Below are positions 1 to 11,769 of a DNA stretch of 64,000 nt, piece by piece. Under the pieces are notes generated by a model. The model saw nothing but the letters and a program-made list of their open reading frames with translations, was not told the DNA's origin and made no database searches. The stretch lies in the NCBI GenBank assembly GCA_963920575.1, contig OY986971.1, positions 20,388,492 to 20,452,491 on the forward strand, given 5' to 3'. Each line of letters starts with the position of its first letter. Position 1 is the stretch's first letter. This stretch comes from Narthecium ossifragum (Eukaryota > Streptophyta > Magnoliopsida > Dioscoreales > Nartheciaceae). A program made the translations under genes and the position numbers.

Positions 1-1364
1 ATGATCTTGATGATATTTGGAAGAGATATACAAAGTTTGGTTTTTATCCAAGTTATTTTCAATAGGATTTTGATTAGTTTATCAAATCTGAGATTTTACA
101 GAAATTATAGGTTTTGATCTATTTTCATTTATCCAATCGATCTAGTTTTCGGATATGTGATTCGGGGAATGCTATTGAGTGGGTATATCAAGTTCCATGT
201 CAATTGAACAGCTAGATTGATAGATATGAGTTTCTGAGTTTTGTGATATAATTTGTTTGATTTATGTAAATCGATTATTTTAATCATATCCTCGGTATAT
301 ATTATTTTAAGCCCGTGCGCGGTTTGTGGTGGAACCAGGGGAGTCACACCTCCCATGGGATGTGTAGAAGAAATGAGCCTTAAGTATACCCTAAGCTTTG
401 AATAAAATATTATTATATTGTTGAGTGCCTATTTTATCCGTTTTCCTTAGACCTTTGCTATGTTCACCCATTAGCAAGCTATGTGTTACGCCAAGCCTTG
501 TATATTATTCTGGCATCCTGTTGCATGCTTATACTTCTGTTGTGCATGAGCATTACATGCATCTGATTGCATTAGATGCATAGAGGATAGGACGTGGGCG
601 ATGGGTTGATCGTCGATCCGAGGCTCTCGGGTAGCTCGGATCTAGCCTTAGGGTTGAGGCTGGGTAGCAAGGTCTAGTATTTAATCCATTATAATGATCT
701 GATGATTTGAGGTGACTGTCTAGTTGACTGCAATTGCTTGATTGAGGTTTAAAGGTCGTTCTGGGTTCCAGGCTCAGTCTCAGTTTCACTGTTAGGGGAA
801 GTTACGTACCACCCAGTGTTCTACCCCTGTTGTTTCAGCGCTAGAGTCGTTTTGTTGAGAGGGACGAGTGATGACGGCACCAGAGGTCATCAGGGTGCGT
901 GCTCTGGAGTAGATGTTGTGCGTAACGTGGAGTTCCCCTAAAGTTGAGTTGGAACTTGGGACTTTACTGTTCCCTTTCTTTGTGAACGTCGTAGTTTATA
1001 ATCCTAGTGAGTTTATTGCTCACTGCTACCCGGGTTGCGTTTTGCAGGTGCAAGCGTGAGCTCTTCTTCCGTAGATCCCAACTAGACAGGCATATGGTGG
1101 CGCGTCGGATTCGGAGGTGTTTGAGGACTTGGGCTTCATTTCATCCTGTTCGATGACTTAAATGTATTATTTCCTTCTGTAAGGATTTTGAGGATTAAAT
1201 ATATTGTATCAGAATCTTGAATTTTATTAGAAATTTTATTTTGACCCCAGATTTAATTGTTAATTAGTTGTCTTACTTTATTGTAATCACGCCTTTGATA
1301 GATTGAATAGATTAGGAACCCTCACGCCCCGAACCGGATGGGTTTTCTTGGTCGGGGTGTGACA
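1..1364 (+). mobile_element. 5' LTR (left-truncated by window) of a Ty3/gypsy-type element
   Basis: The segment ends in TGTGACA and is followed 3 bases later by TGGTATTATAG (1368-1378), a decayed version of the plant initiator-Met-tRNA primer site TGGTATCAGAG. Its last kilobase matches 6600-7872 in the same order: the GGGAGTCA...CTCCC stretch, the GATCCGAGGCTCTCGGGTA block, the CCCGGG...GCGTTTTGCAGGTGCAAGCG block and the CGGACCGGATGGGTTTTC end. The two copies therefore form an LTR pair. Divergence between them is visible in most lines, so the insertion is old. The LTR starts left of the window. No gene is supported here; the short frames are chance. Confidence 0.8.
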
Positions 1365-2940
1365 ACTTGGTATTATAGTAGGTTGTAGGTCCCAGGGATA
1401 GGATTAAGCTTGCGGTTAAGGTTTGAGCGTGGATTGGGATAGTTCTTGTAAGGGCCTAAGTGTTAAATAACCAGGCTTTTATGTAAATTGTTGGACTTTC
1501 CCGTAATAAGGGGGTTTTGCAGGGGGTTTTCTGCAAAATTCCCACCTAACCCCACCACTTCTCTTATTCTCTCCCGTTCTTTCCTCTCTCTTCATCCTCA
1601 CTCTCCATCGACCCGAGAGAGAGAGAGAGTTCCAGAGAGATCTAGAGAGAAGGGGGAGGGAGAGATCGAGAGGGTAGACGAGGAGATCGCCGGCGCCAGA
1701 GCTAAAGAGGGCGAGATTGGCAGCGAGGGAGAGAGATTGTGAGAGAGGGAGCTGGAGAGGGAGGAAGAGGAGCAGTGAGGGTGAGATCGAGCTGCGGAAA
1801 CGATGGTGCTCGCCGGGAAGTAAAGGTCCAGTGGAGTATTCCGTCGGATTTCTTCCCGTTCTCGTCCAAGGTGAGCTTCCATCTTCTCCCTCCTTCGATT
1901 CCGAGATTTCTGGTGGGTTTCCCGGCGGGTTTGGGTCTTTTGTGGGTTTCTCCGGCGATGGGTCGCCAGAGACGACGTCGGAGTTGACGCCACTCCTCTT
2001 CCCGGCGACTGCAGCGTCGGAAAAGGGTGGAGGTGAACCCCGACGCCGTCCTCTCTGTCCCTGGGGTTTTTCCCAAGTCGGCAGCCCTGTTTCTTCTCCC
2101 GGCCATGGATTCCGGTGAGGATTCCGGCCGGCCCTTCTCTAGTCATGGCCGCCGACCCCTTTGGGAACCTTGCTAGGGACAGCGAGTGGCTTCCCTTCTT
2201 CTCCCCTGGTATTTCTCCTCAGTGCTTGAGCACCCTATTTGGAGATCCGACGGAGCTCCAGCGTGAGCTCCGGTGATCTTCTTGGGGAGGAAGGCGACGC
2301 TATGCGCTGTGCGCTATATGAGTCGCACTGTGCGCGTCGTCTGCTTGGTGCACAGGTCAGTGCCCTATGCACGCAGTGCCCTGTTAGCTGTTTGCTAACG
2401 TGCCACCAAAGCCTCCTGATTCCTGTTTTCGCTGGTTTCCATGCCGTTTCGATCGGCTTTTCAAGATTGATCTAATGCTAGTAGTATTAATTTATTTATG
2501 GCTCTAATGGGTCGTAATCTCGATTATCGTGTTTTAGGCGATCGTTTGAGCTGTGGTAAGAGGTCGGAGCAGCACGTGGACCCCCGGACGTAAGGAGTGC
2601 TTTGACTGTCCTTTTAAGGTAGGAGTTACCTCCTAGGATTGTTGTGCTTGTATGCTATATAATTGTGTTGATGCTTTGATATATGTTTGTATGTATTTTA
2701 TTAATCTTGTGTGTATATGCGATGCTATGTTATGCTATGATGATTTCCTGTATGTATGGGTAATGACATTAATTGATCATTTTATTGATTGATCAATTAT
2801 TTATGTGATTGGTGCATACATGCTAGGAATGTCAGGTCTGTCTTAGGACAGGGATTATGGTTGGGTCTAGTCAGGTCCTGTAGCTAGACTAGTCAGAGTC
2901 TACAGAGTCTAGGGAGTCTAGGGACTAAGTTGATGACTAG

Positions 2941-3076
2941 ATCTGATTTAAGGATTTGATCTGATTAAAGATTTGATTGGAGGATTTGATCTGATTAAAT
3001 ATCTGATTTGAGGATTTGATCTGATTGAGAATCTGGTTTGAGGATTTGATCTGATTGAGGATATGACTTGAGGATG
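2941..3076 (+). repeat. 30-bp tandem repeat, about 4.5 copies
   Basis: The unit AGGATTTGATCTGATT plus 14 variable bases repeats in exact 30-bp steps at 2951, 2981, 3011 and 3041, with partial units on both sides. It lies inside the proposed nested LTR. Confidence 0.9.
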
Positions 3077-3080
3077 TGTT

Positions 3081-3357
3081 GCCTATACTAGTGTATTGAG
3101 GCCTGTATAGAGTCTATAGGGGTCTGGGCGAGCGTTGACGGTCGGACGCGGCGACTGTGCGTGTAAGACTTACCCAAACTAGCCAGACCATACTAGGATC
3201 AGTAAGCTAGTATAGGATGTTGTACCTATACTAGTATAATGGGGCTGGGTATAGAGTCTATAGGGGTATGGGCGAGCATTGACGACCGGACGCGGCGACT
3301 GTGCGTGTAAGACTTACCCATACTAGTCAAACCATACTTGGGCAGTATACTAGGATA
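3081..3357 (+). repeat. Tandem duplication of about 143 bp
   Basis: Two copies start at about 3081 and 3224. Both contain CCTATACTAGT, TATAGAGTCTATAGGGGT, GGGCGAGC.TTGACG and GCGACTGTGCGTGTAAGACT, separated by a constant distance. It lies inside the nested LTR, directly after the 30-bp array. Confidence 0.85.
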
Positions 3358-3996
3358 GGTGGGTGTACACCAGTGTCCTAGAGTGTCAGGTGACTCCTAT
3401 TGGGCTTTTGAGCTCATTGTTTGGGTTTTTGATTTTTGATGCAGGTAGGCCGAGACCACTGTACCTATGGAGATCATGTTTTGTGCAGAGGAGTCATTCT
3501 GTATTTTGCTTCCTTTATTATATATGATATGCATGTAAATGTTGGATATGAAACCAAATTGTATATTGAGTATTTCGCTGAATTATCATATATTTTGGTG
3601 GTTATGTACTCAGTTACATGAAATCTGATAAATTGAATGCAGATACATGTATATTATTTGAATTGATGTGGGCGCATGTGCCCCTAGATGTGGTGAATGA
3701 TTGTAAAGAGATAAAGATTTTGATTAATTGTTTTAGGATGTGTATATATCTGTTGACAGGTTGTGTAAAATTGAAAATCACATGCCCGTGCCCAAGGGTC
3801 ATGTCAAAATTTTCAGTAATTATTTGGGATATTTTATATTAAATTGGGGCGGGGCGTGACAGTTCTAAGGTTAGAACATCCCTGCATGTTTTGTTTGCGC
3901 TCGTGTGTGATGTGTTTTTGCTTATTTGATTGTTGCTTGTTTTGTTATTTTCCGGCTATGACATAACGTCTCGGGGGGAGATGTGCATGCACGCCG

Positions 3997-4350
3997 GTGT
4001 CGTCCGTTCCCTTGCCTGACAGTGTCTCCCTCTGTGCTGGAAATGAGCGAGTAGGGAACCGGACATGTGTCGCCTTTGTACTCTCAAAATTTCGAGAGGC
4101 GAACCGGTTGAGGTTCATAGGCAGCGTTGGAGATCCTTTAGCATTAGAGGACTGGTTGAAGGAGGTGTCTCGGATCCTGGATGTTTTGGACATCCTGGAG
4201 GATCGCTTGCTTGGGAAGCCTTTGGTTTCTTGCCTTCCCAGGGAGCGATCCATAGTGACGCTTGTCAGGGTCACTAGGGTCACTGTTGGTTGTGTGGTGG
4301 GAACAGTTTGCGTACTGCTCTCTTGCACCTACCCTTGGATGGTAGTATAG
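3997..4350 (+). pseudogene. gag (retrotransposon capsid) relic
   Basis: A 117-residue frame contains FREANRLRFIGSVGDPLALE followed by DWLKEVSRILDVLDI. This matches the start of the plant gypsy gag domain, which usually reads F..L.PP.F.G..DPL.AE.WL..IE.I. The region upstream (3862-3960) has the T-rich leader normal before gag. The rest of the capsid, the zinc knuckle and all of pol are missing or unrecognisable, so this is a fragment. The true start is uncertain; the first ATG upstream in the leader is at 3958. Confidence 0.6.
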
Positions 4351-4952
4351 TTGGGAGTACCCTCCTCTAGTTGTGGGTACTCGCACCACAAGACGACACG
4401 CGGGTTGGCTGGTTCATCTGACACGGTATGCTAGAACGACAGCAGGGTGCACCCTGGACTGTGCTCTAGCAACTGAGATATGTGACTTGAGGGTTGACAC
4501 CGGGCTGTTGGTCGGTGGTCGTTGTGAGCTTCGGGGTGCCGTTCCTGCTTCTGGGGGACGGCTGGGCAGCCATGGAAGAGTTCAGGTGTTTCAACAGTGT
4601 CATGCCGGTTCTTTTAGAGGTAGCCTAGGCCACCATACTAAGAGGGATCCCACTGGGTGCTCGCGTACTAGCTGCCGGGAGTCGTTCCACCAACGGTGCT
4701 GCTTGCGAGGCGCTTACCGCAGAGAAGTCGGGTGTGATGCACGGCATGGGCCTGAGCAGTGTGTTGATACCTCAGTTGGGGCAGGTACCTAGGGCAAACA
4801 TGTGAGTTCAGATTCTAGGTAGAGGCTTACTGGAGATGGTGCGGCGATCGGTCTGGGCAACGGTCTGCACATTCCTGAGGAGAGAGTAGCTTCAGTAACA
4901 GCCAGTTCCAGAGCCACCAACTTCAACTTTCAGGACGAAATTCTTTTAGGGA

Positions 4953-7872
4953 TGTTAGGTTGCGAGGACCCGTTCCTCTAACCTAGCTCGACCGCGTAGG
5001 TCAATGGCCATTTTCCTGTTGGTTTAGTTCACGTTGGGAGTGATCGGGCGATCGTATTGGCATTTTGGACCCCTAGGGCAATTTGTTAAAATTTCGCCCT
5101 GGTGGTCGGTTTTACACCGCGTTATGCACACACTGTCTTGGATTGATGTTTGTGATTGATTAGAACCTTAGGGGTGCTTCTGATCCGAAGATCAGAGCTC
5201 GATCGGGAAAGATTGAATCGGACGGCCGAGATCAGTTTGGATCTCTATAAATACCCTTCTCTTTTCTCTCACTTCCATTCTCTCTCTTTTTCTCTCCTTC
5301 TCTCTCCCTTTTGCTTCCGACTGAGCCTTGGGCCTTGGATTTTCTACGCGAATCCGCGAGGATCAGAGACAAGGGATCTGTAGATCGCCTACTTGTCTAT
5401 ACATGTGGGTGTTTCTACCCAATTCCTGTGAATTGGTAACCCTAGGATTGTTTATTTGTATTTTGGTGTAGTTTTGCTTGTTGAAATGTTTCCATATCCT
5501 GTATTCTAGTTCTATTCTATGTTAGGGAGATTGCTATTTAATTGGTTTCGTATTCTTTCAGACGTTTTCCATATTTTTATCGATTTTCGAACCAGAACGG
5601 CTCGGATCTCATATCTCATGATCGGAGTTTGGATTTTATTACATGAATGGATCCCCCACCATCTAATCTACCTTCCCTCAAAGTTTGAATGGATTTCATC
5701 GTTGTTTGATAGATCAAATCCATGCAATTGAGTTTTCATCGGTTTTGTCGGTTTTTATGCAATTTGTCTAAAATATGAGGATTTAATCATCTAAAGTTGG
5801 ATTTCTTGGTTTCGTGAGATTACCCACACCCAATTGTATGTCCCCTCCAAGTTTTGTTTTAATCCAACGAGTTTTGATAGTTCGAATATAAGAAATTGGA
5901 TTCACAACACTATTCATAAGTGATGCCGGCATGAAGAAGGATCGATCTTCATAGGCATGAAGATCGATCTTCTTGTTGCTAAGTAGGCTGCCGACTATGA
6001 AGGATCTATCTTCTTGGGAAGAAGATCGATCTTTTTTGTGTCAATGCTCTGTCTCGTCTGAAGGAGATCGATCCTCTACGTATGAAGATCGATCTCATTT
6101 ATTGCATACAGATTACCCACTTTGGGAAAATCGATCTTCCTGGATGGAAAGATCGATCTCTTCCAATCCAGATAGAAGACCCCTTTGTGGAAGATCGATC
6201 TTCATGGAACATGAAGATCGATCACTTGTTTTGATGGTGGTTGGCTATGAAGAGAAGATCGATCTTCACAGGGTATGAAGATCGATCTCTTGTCTGCTGC
6301 TAACACTTTGTGATTCTGATTTCAATGAGTTTTGGTTTCCTTTTTAACCCAGGTTTCTCGTATGTCTTTCCCAGTGATGGGTAGAAACTAGCATGATGTT
6401 TTGATTGAGATTTTGATGGGTTACTTCAGAAGTAAATAATATTTTAGATCTCGTAGTATTCTCCCGACATTTGTGAATTTAACGCAGTTTGTCGACATGC
6501 ATGCCTTGTATGGTTTGTGTTTGCTTTAAACAGCTTTCTTCGCATGCTTAGTATAAATGGGCCGACTGTGTGCCCTTTATTTCCTTGTTGTTAATCGAGG
6601 GAGTCATACCCCTCGGGAATGTATAGAATAAATGGGCCGAAGGTTTGCCCTACTGCTTTAAATATAGCCCAACTGATTGTCGGCGTGCGCTGGGGGCAGT
6701 AGCGTAAAATATTTGAATAGTTGCTTGAATGGATGTTTGATCTGGTTGGCTACTTGGCTGGCTGGTAGAACTATCATTGTATTTGCAAATCAGTTATCCG
6801 CGGGATAACTGTGCAACCTTAGCCTGTCAGGTGCCGGAGTGCACTGAAGGCTATTGTATAACGGTATTGCCGATTGTTGTTCTAGAATCAGGTTGGATTC
6901 TTTATATTGCTTTAGCTTAATTGTTGAATTCATATGATGATGTGGCATATAGTGACATCTAGGTTAGATGCTTGTATAGGTTCATGCCTTGTATACATTA
7001 GAGGCATTTCAGGTTAGGCATGGGTGATGGATCAGTCACCGATCCGAGGCTCTCGGGTAACTCGAATGTAGCTCTAAGACCGAGGATGGGCAGTAAGGTT
7101 TAGGGCGTGATTGTATTAAGTTGGAATCTTATATTCTTGAGGTTAGTGTCTAGCTGGCTATAATCATTTCTGATTGAAGTGTAGAGGTTGCCCAGGGATC
7201 CAGTCTAAGTATCTGTGTTAGGGGAAGTTATATGCCACCATGTGTCCTACGTCCCTTTTGTTTCAGTGCTTGGTTGTAGGGAGAGGGACGGTTGTTGACA
7301 GTGAAGGTCACAGAGTGCATGCCCTGGGATAGGCAATGGATGTGACATGAGTTTTTCCTAGAGATGAGATGGAACCATGGGACTTTGTAGTCTATTTCCT
7401 TTTGTGTGTCGTAGAATAGAACGCTACTGAGCTTTGTTGCTCACTCTTACCCGGGCTGCGTTTTGCAGGTGCAAGCGTCAGCTCATCCTTTGCAGTTCTA
7501 CTTGGACCAGCTTTTGGCAGCGCGATGACTTTCGGAGGCACTTGAGGTTGTTGTGGGTTACCTATTGTACTTTTGATAGATTTTGTATATAGACATCCCT
7601 CAAAGATTTGTTAAATGTATAATTTCCCTCTTTGAGGAATTTTGATAAATCTGGACCATATGTCTAAATAGTACAACTATGATGTTAATTCAATAGAATC
7701 ATGTTTCTTCTAATCCTGAGTTATAGATTGTTAGAATTACAATTTTACTATTAGAAGTTAGTTTGTTTAAATTAACTCTGAATTCCGCAATGTATCGCGC
7801 CAGATTGGAGGTGGGTAGATTTAGAACCCTCACGTCCCGGACCGGATGGGTTTTCTGGGCCGAGGTGTGACA
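4953..7872 (+). mobile_element. 3' LTR of the gypsy-type element
   Basis: The LTR starts TGTTAGGTTGCGAGG right after the polypurine end of the internal region and finishes ...GAGGTGTGACA. It is 2920 bp, long for a plant LTR. Its right half matches 340-1364. It includes a short CT-rich stretch (5255-5320) after ATAAATACCC, a possible promoter and leader. The array of palindromic GATCGATC motifs at 5935-6290 is unique to this LTR in the window. Directly after its end the MULE transposase relic begins, so the retroelement probably landed in an older MULE. Confidence 0.8.
5935..6290. repeat. Array of GAAGATCGATCTTC-type palindromes
   Basis: About a dozen copies of AGATCGATC occur in 350 bp. Most are flanked to make the 14-bp palindrome GAAGATCGATCTTC or a one-base variant, and they alternate with 20-40 bp of unrelated sequence. 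The spacing is irregular and the spacers differ, so it is not a plain tandem repeat. Confidence 0.85.
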
Positions 7873-10150
7873 ACTACATTCTAAATCAAGACATTGATTG
7901 ACAGACACACTTGTCCAAGACAATATACCAACCCATTTGTGAAATCTGGGTAGCTAGCTAAGAAGTTCAAAACGTATTGGAAGGATGACCCTAAGATATA
8001 GGCCAAAAATTTCATTAACAAGGTACTTGTTGATTGCTATGTGAAGATCAACAAATACCAGGCTTATAGAGCTTGGGATAAGGCCCTGTCATTGGTTAGA
8101 GGTAGTTATGGTGAGTAGTATAACAAACTTAGGGACTACTCTATGGAAATTCTCAAAATTAACCCTGGTAGCACATGTAAATTGAAGACAGTAATAGGGC
8201 AAGATGGAAACTGCTACTATGAAAGGTTTTACATTTGTCTGCATGCTTGTAAGCAAGGATTCAATGATGGCTGTAGGAGGATTATCATGTTGGATGGTTG
8301 TCATCTGAAGAGCCCATATGAGGGGCAACTGTTGGCAGCAGTGGGAAGGGATGCAAATGACTAGATGTTCCCTCTGGCTTATGCAGTGGTGGAGATAGAG
8401 AACAAGGATGCATGGGCTTGGTTCATAGAAATCCTTGCTAGATATATATGATTTGTACCAGGAACTAACCTGGTTATCTGTTCTGACCAGCAAAAGGTAA
8501 GAGCTTAATTCTGTGATTTTCTATGACTATATTATGTGACTCGATTGTGACTAGATTGTCATTAGATTGTGATTGTGATTGTAATTAGATTGTGAGTGTG
8601 ATTGCATTACATGTTGATTAGCTTGCTTATTGATATAGTTATTAGTGTCTTATCAAATCTGATCTTTCAGTTATTGGTTTTTAGTTGGATCTTTCAGGTT
8701 CTGTGTTAGACACCTATGACAGAACTTCAATAAGGTGCACAAGGGTGATGACCTCAGTATTCTGATGTGGGCTGCTGCTAGGGCAACTACCATGCCTCAT
8801 TTTGATAGGAAGATGTAGGAGATCATGGAGAAAAGTGAGGATGCCTTCATCTACCTGAGCAAGCTAGACCCTAAGTATTGGTGCAAGCATGCCTTCAATG
8901 AGCTCTCCAAATGTGACTCAATCACCAACAACCTGGCAGAGTCATTCAACTCCTACATTTGTGATGAAAGAGAGTTGCCAATTATAGACATGATGGAGGG
9001 AATTAGGATTAAACTGATGGAAAGGATGAGGGACAGAAGGCAAGAGGTGCAAAGCCTAGATAAGGAGTTTGGTGGTGTGGTGGAGAAGAAGTTGGAAAAG
9101 TTGGAAAATGAGTCAAGGAGGTGGCAGTCCTGCTGGTCAGGCGCAGAGGGGTATGAGGTTAGGGACCCTTTTGATTCAAATGCGAGGTATGCGGTGAATC
9201 TGATGGGAAGAAAGTGCACTTGTAGGTTAAGGGATATAAGTGGTCTCCTATGCACACATGCTATTTGTTGCATCAGAAATGATAGAGGGCAGCTAGTGGA
9301 CTATGTTGATCCCTGGTATAAGAGGAGAAGCACTTGGCAGCCTACAACACTATGGTAAGACTAGCCAATGGTCCATTGTTGTGGCCCCATGTAAATGGAC
9401 TTCCCATTCTACCACCCCCATACATGAGATAGCCTGGGAGGGCAAAGAAACTGAGGAAGAGGCAACATGATGAGCCAACTCATCCCTCAAAGCTCAAGAG
9501 AAGAAATACCTCACTTAGATGTGATAACTGCTAAGAGTGGGGACATAATAGGAGAAGCTGTGTTAAACCACCTAAACCCACGCCTAGTTCAAGTGTTAGT
9601 AGAGGGAGAGGGAGAGGGACAGCTGATGGTGTTGGAAGCAGTGATGGTGTTTGTGTGGAGGTAGGAAGAGGCACAACTGTTGATGTTGGTGTAGGTAGAG
9701 GGAGAGGAAGGGCAAGGGGAAGAGGCACAGTTCCTAGTGTTGGGAGAGGAAGAGGGGTGGAAAGCCAACCTGGTGGCAGTAGTGGTGGTGATGTTGCTGG
9801 CAGGGGCAGAGGCATAAGTGTTGGTAGAGGTAGGGGCAGAGGAATGACTTCATGGATCCCTCCAAGGCCCAATGATCCAACCAATGTAGCATCTACACAG
9901 CCTGATGTTGTAAGTAATCTAATGTTCACTTAATTAAACATTAATTTGATTTGCATATGTAAATAATGTTCAATTTTAATTGAATGCAGGTATATGCATC
10001 CCAACCTAGTCAAACCCCTTCCTCCCAATCAAGAGAAGCTGGGAGCTACAATCAAGCAGGCCCAACTGGTCACCAACCATTGTTTCATGGCACTAGCAGT
10101 GTTGTTTTGATGATGGGTGGTTCAAGTGGGCACCATGGTAAGAAATGAGA
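7873..10150 (+). pseudogene. Mutator-like (MULE) transposase, decayed
   Basis: The translation in pieces shows, in order: the end of a MuDR DNA-binding region (YTNPFVKSG, 7927-7950); YRAWDKALSLVRGSYG (8065-8112); the catalytic core IIMLDGCHLKSPYEGQLLAA (8282-8341), with the first catalytic Asp; FPLAYAVVEIENKDAWAWF; ICSDQQK (second Asp) next to a probable intron of about 200 bp; and NLAESFNSYI (8930-8960). A SWIM zinc finger follows, C-T-C...C-T-H (9214-9270), then a zinc knuckle CDNC.EWGH..RSC (9520-9560) and a Gly-Arg-rich tail with many GRGRG repeats (9600-9840). The last exon-like piece is 9990-10140. In-frame stops at several conserved positions (for example after SYGE and after GRDAND) show that it is dead. 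The DNA-binding N-terminus is cut off by the LTR at 7872. Confidence 0.85.
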
Positions 10151-10320
10151 TTGACTTATGATTTTTTTGAATTCTTTGTTAAATGTATAACATACATGAT
10201 ACACTGACTGATTTGTTAATGTCTAGTTTTTTGGATGTCAAATGTATAAGGATACATTGACTGGTTGTTGTGAAGAGATGGATGTAATTTATTTTGAATG
10301 TCACTACAGTGGGATGTAAT

Positions 10321-10540
10321 TTTACAGCAGGAATGTTGGATACCACTAATTGATGTGCATCTGTGTATGTGCAAACATGTGAACCTGTGTATTTTACAGC
10401 ATGAATGTTAAATGCCACTAATTGATGTGCACCTATGTATGTGCAAACATGTGAACCTTTGTGTATTTTATAGCATGAATGTTGGATGCCACTAATTGAT
10501 GTGCATCTGTGTATATGCAAACCTGTAGCATGCAAGAGGT
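10321..10540. repeat. Tandem repeat, 72-74 bp, three copies
   Basis: Copies start near 10321, 10393 and 10467. Each holds TTTA.AGCA.GAATGTT, CCACTAATTGATGTGCA and TATGTGCAAAC. It is located in the noncoding space between the MULE transposase and the GRF zinc-finger gene. Confidence 0.85.
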
Positions 10541-10687
10541 GCAAACCTTCAGTTCATTGATATGCAAATCTAACAGGTCAATTTATACAAATTCTAATTC
10601 ACATTTACCATACAATTTGCCAGTATATATATCCACTGGATACACAACAACCTCAAATTAATTGACCAACTTCACTCATGCACCATA

Positions 10688-11298
10688 TTACATCTCATTG
10701 TAGTTAAGACACCAGTAAAGTAGGGCAATCCCAACTACCCAAGACATTAGCATACCAATCCAGTATGTCCTTGGCCTATCACTTGATTGCCTTTTTTGCA
10801 GCTCAAGTATGGTAATTAACCTATCCTTATCAGCAATTATTCTATCCTTTTCACTCATTGAGATCTTCATTGTTTGCATCTGGGTTTGCATCTCCACCAT
10901 GGCCTCCATTCTTTTCAGCTGGTCTCTCAAATCATCAACAAGCCTTTGTCCCCATCCTGGCAAATCAGGATTAACCCATTCGAAGAAATTGCAGCCACCA
11001 TGTTCCTGCAAACAAGGAAGGAAACTAATTAGCAAGGGGTCAAATTACCCGCAAACAAAAAAGCATGTAAATTCCTATAAAAAAATCAGCCACATTATTG
11101 AGGAATCGATTAGTCAATAGGAAGGTGTCAAATTACCCTAGGTATTCGGCAGTTAAGGAATCTTCTTCCTGGATTGCTCTCAGTCTTTGAAGTCCTCACT
11201 GCAGCTCTTGCTCCACATAAACACTCCCGAGGGGTCTCATCATCTTGAGGATCTCTCCTAGCTGAAGAGATGGATTCTCCACTTCGAGAGCTTTTCAG
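10688..11298 (-). CDS. Small GRF-type zinc-finger protein with C-terminal membrane anchor
   Basis: Two exons, 11298-11137 and 11005-10688, join in phase 0 across a GT-AG intron. They encode the GRF finger ECLCGARAAV...ESNPGRRFLNC...HGGCNFFEWVNP, with all four metal-binding Cys present. A coiled-coil region follows (DDLRDQLKRMEAMVEMQTQM... to LELQKR), then a Trp-rich hydrophobic tail, probably a transmembrane anchor. The length is about 159 residues, normal for the many plant GRF proteins of this layout. No ATG is in frame: a stop TAA lies just upstream of CTG at 11298-11296, where an ATG would be expected (ATG to CTG change), so it may be a fresh pseudogene or start at CTG. It lies tail to tail with the MULE transposase, and GRF genes often travel with MULE-like elements; whether it is MULE cargo is inference. 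Function is unknown. Confidence 0.6.
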
Positions 11299-11769
11299 TT
11301 AACGAGATTTCCCTGACATCGAGCTATTCATCAAGGGACGACACTGAAAATGTCATCGGCGACAATGAAATGGCCTCGACGAAGTCAATAGGCGAAAGTA
11401 GATGACAATACATGGGGGAGGAAACCTACTTGGTGATTGATGGCCTCGGCGACGATGAAACTCCGATGAGGATGCCCTAGAGTCCTCGGATTTTGTCAGG
11501 GGGTTCTCAGAGACCAACTACCCTAACTTTCCCTATCAACGGCATTATGTCGTGGAGGGAAGGGGGTTAATACCGCCTTCCGTGGGGGAAAATGAGTGCA
11601 AAACCACTCACATGAGCGGTTTTTCGTCAACTTATACTAACGGAGTCAGAGGTTGTGATTAAATTTCACTTAATTTATAACTTGGTGGTATCAAATTGCA
11701 AATCCCAAACCCGGTGGTACCAAAGTGTATTTTTTTGAAAGTGCATGATACTGAAATGCAAAAATCCCA
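11299..11769. other. Noncoding flank, possible MULE end
   Basis: No gene is seen. The right part (11680-11760) has GGTGGTATCAAATTGCAAAT and GGTGGTACCAAAGTGTAT, a 'value-independent' phrase common in plant MULE terminal repeats. The matching left terminus was not found; it would lie left of the LTR insertion. Confidence 0.3.

Larger units (their letters stand above)
1461..3861 (+). mobile_element. Probable nested solo LTR of a related gypsy family
   Basis: The segment begins TGTTAAATAACC and ends GGGGCGTGACA, the same type of termini as the host element's LTRs (TGTTAGG...GTGTGACA). It has an internal CT/GA-rich leader (1550-1760) and a TTTTGATGCAGGTAGG block near 3435 that parallels GCGTTTTGCAGGTGC in the host LTR. 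CTAAG stands directly before it (1456-1460) and again at 3865-3869, three bases after the proposed end, so the target duplication is only approximate. What follows (GGTTAGAACATCCCTGCATG) is the usual gypsy gag leader. The long overlapping frames at 1488-2150 are low-complexity and antisense to each other and are not called as genes. Confidence 0.5.
1365..4952 (+). mobile_element. Internal region of a non-autonomous gypsy-type element
   Basis: This lies between the primer-site relic (1368) and the 3' LTR (4953). The right edge has the sequence typical of plant gypsy elements, AGGACGAAATTCTTTTAGGG, the end of pol merging into the polypurine tract. Only a gag relic (3997-4350) can be recognised; no protease, reverse transcriptase or integrase motif is seen on either strand. 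Most of its length (1461-3861) looks like a nested LTR of a related family. Mobility would have depended on proteins from another element, as in LARD-type elements; that is inference. Confidence 0.65.

Noticed and set aside
1598..2146. Overlapping long frames on both strands
   Set aside because: CT/GA-rich LTR leader; low-complexity, mutually antisense, no motif.
9531..9929. 132-codon Leu-Pro repeat frame on the minus strand
   Set aside because: Antisense of the Gly-Arg-rich tail of the MULE transposase.
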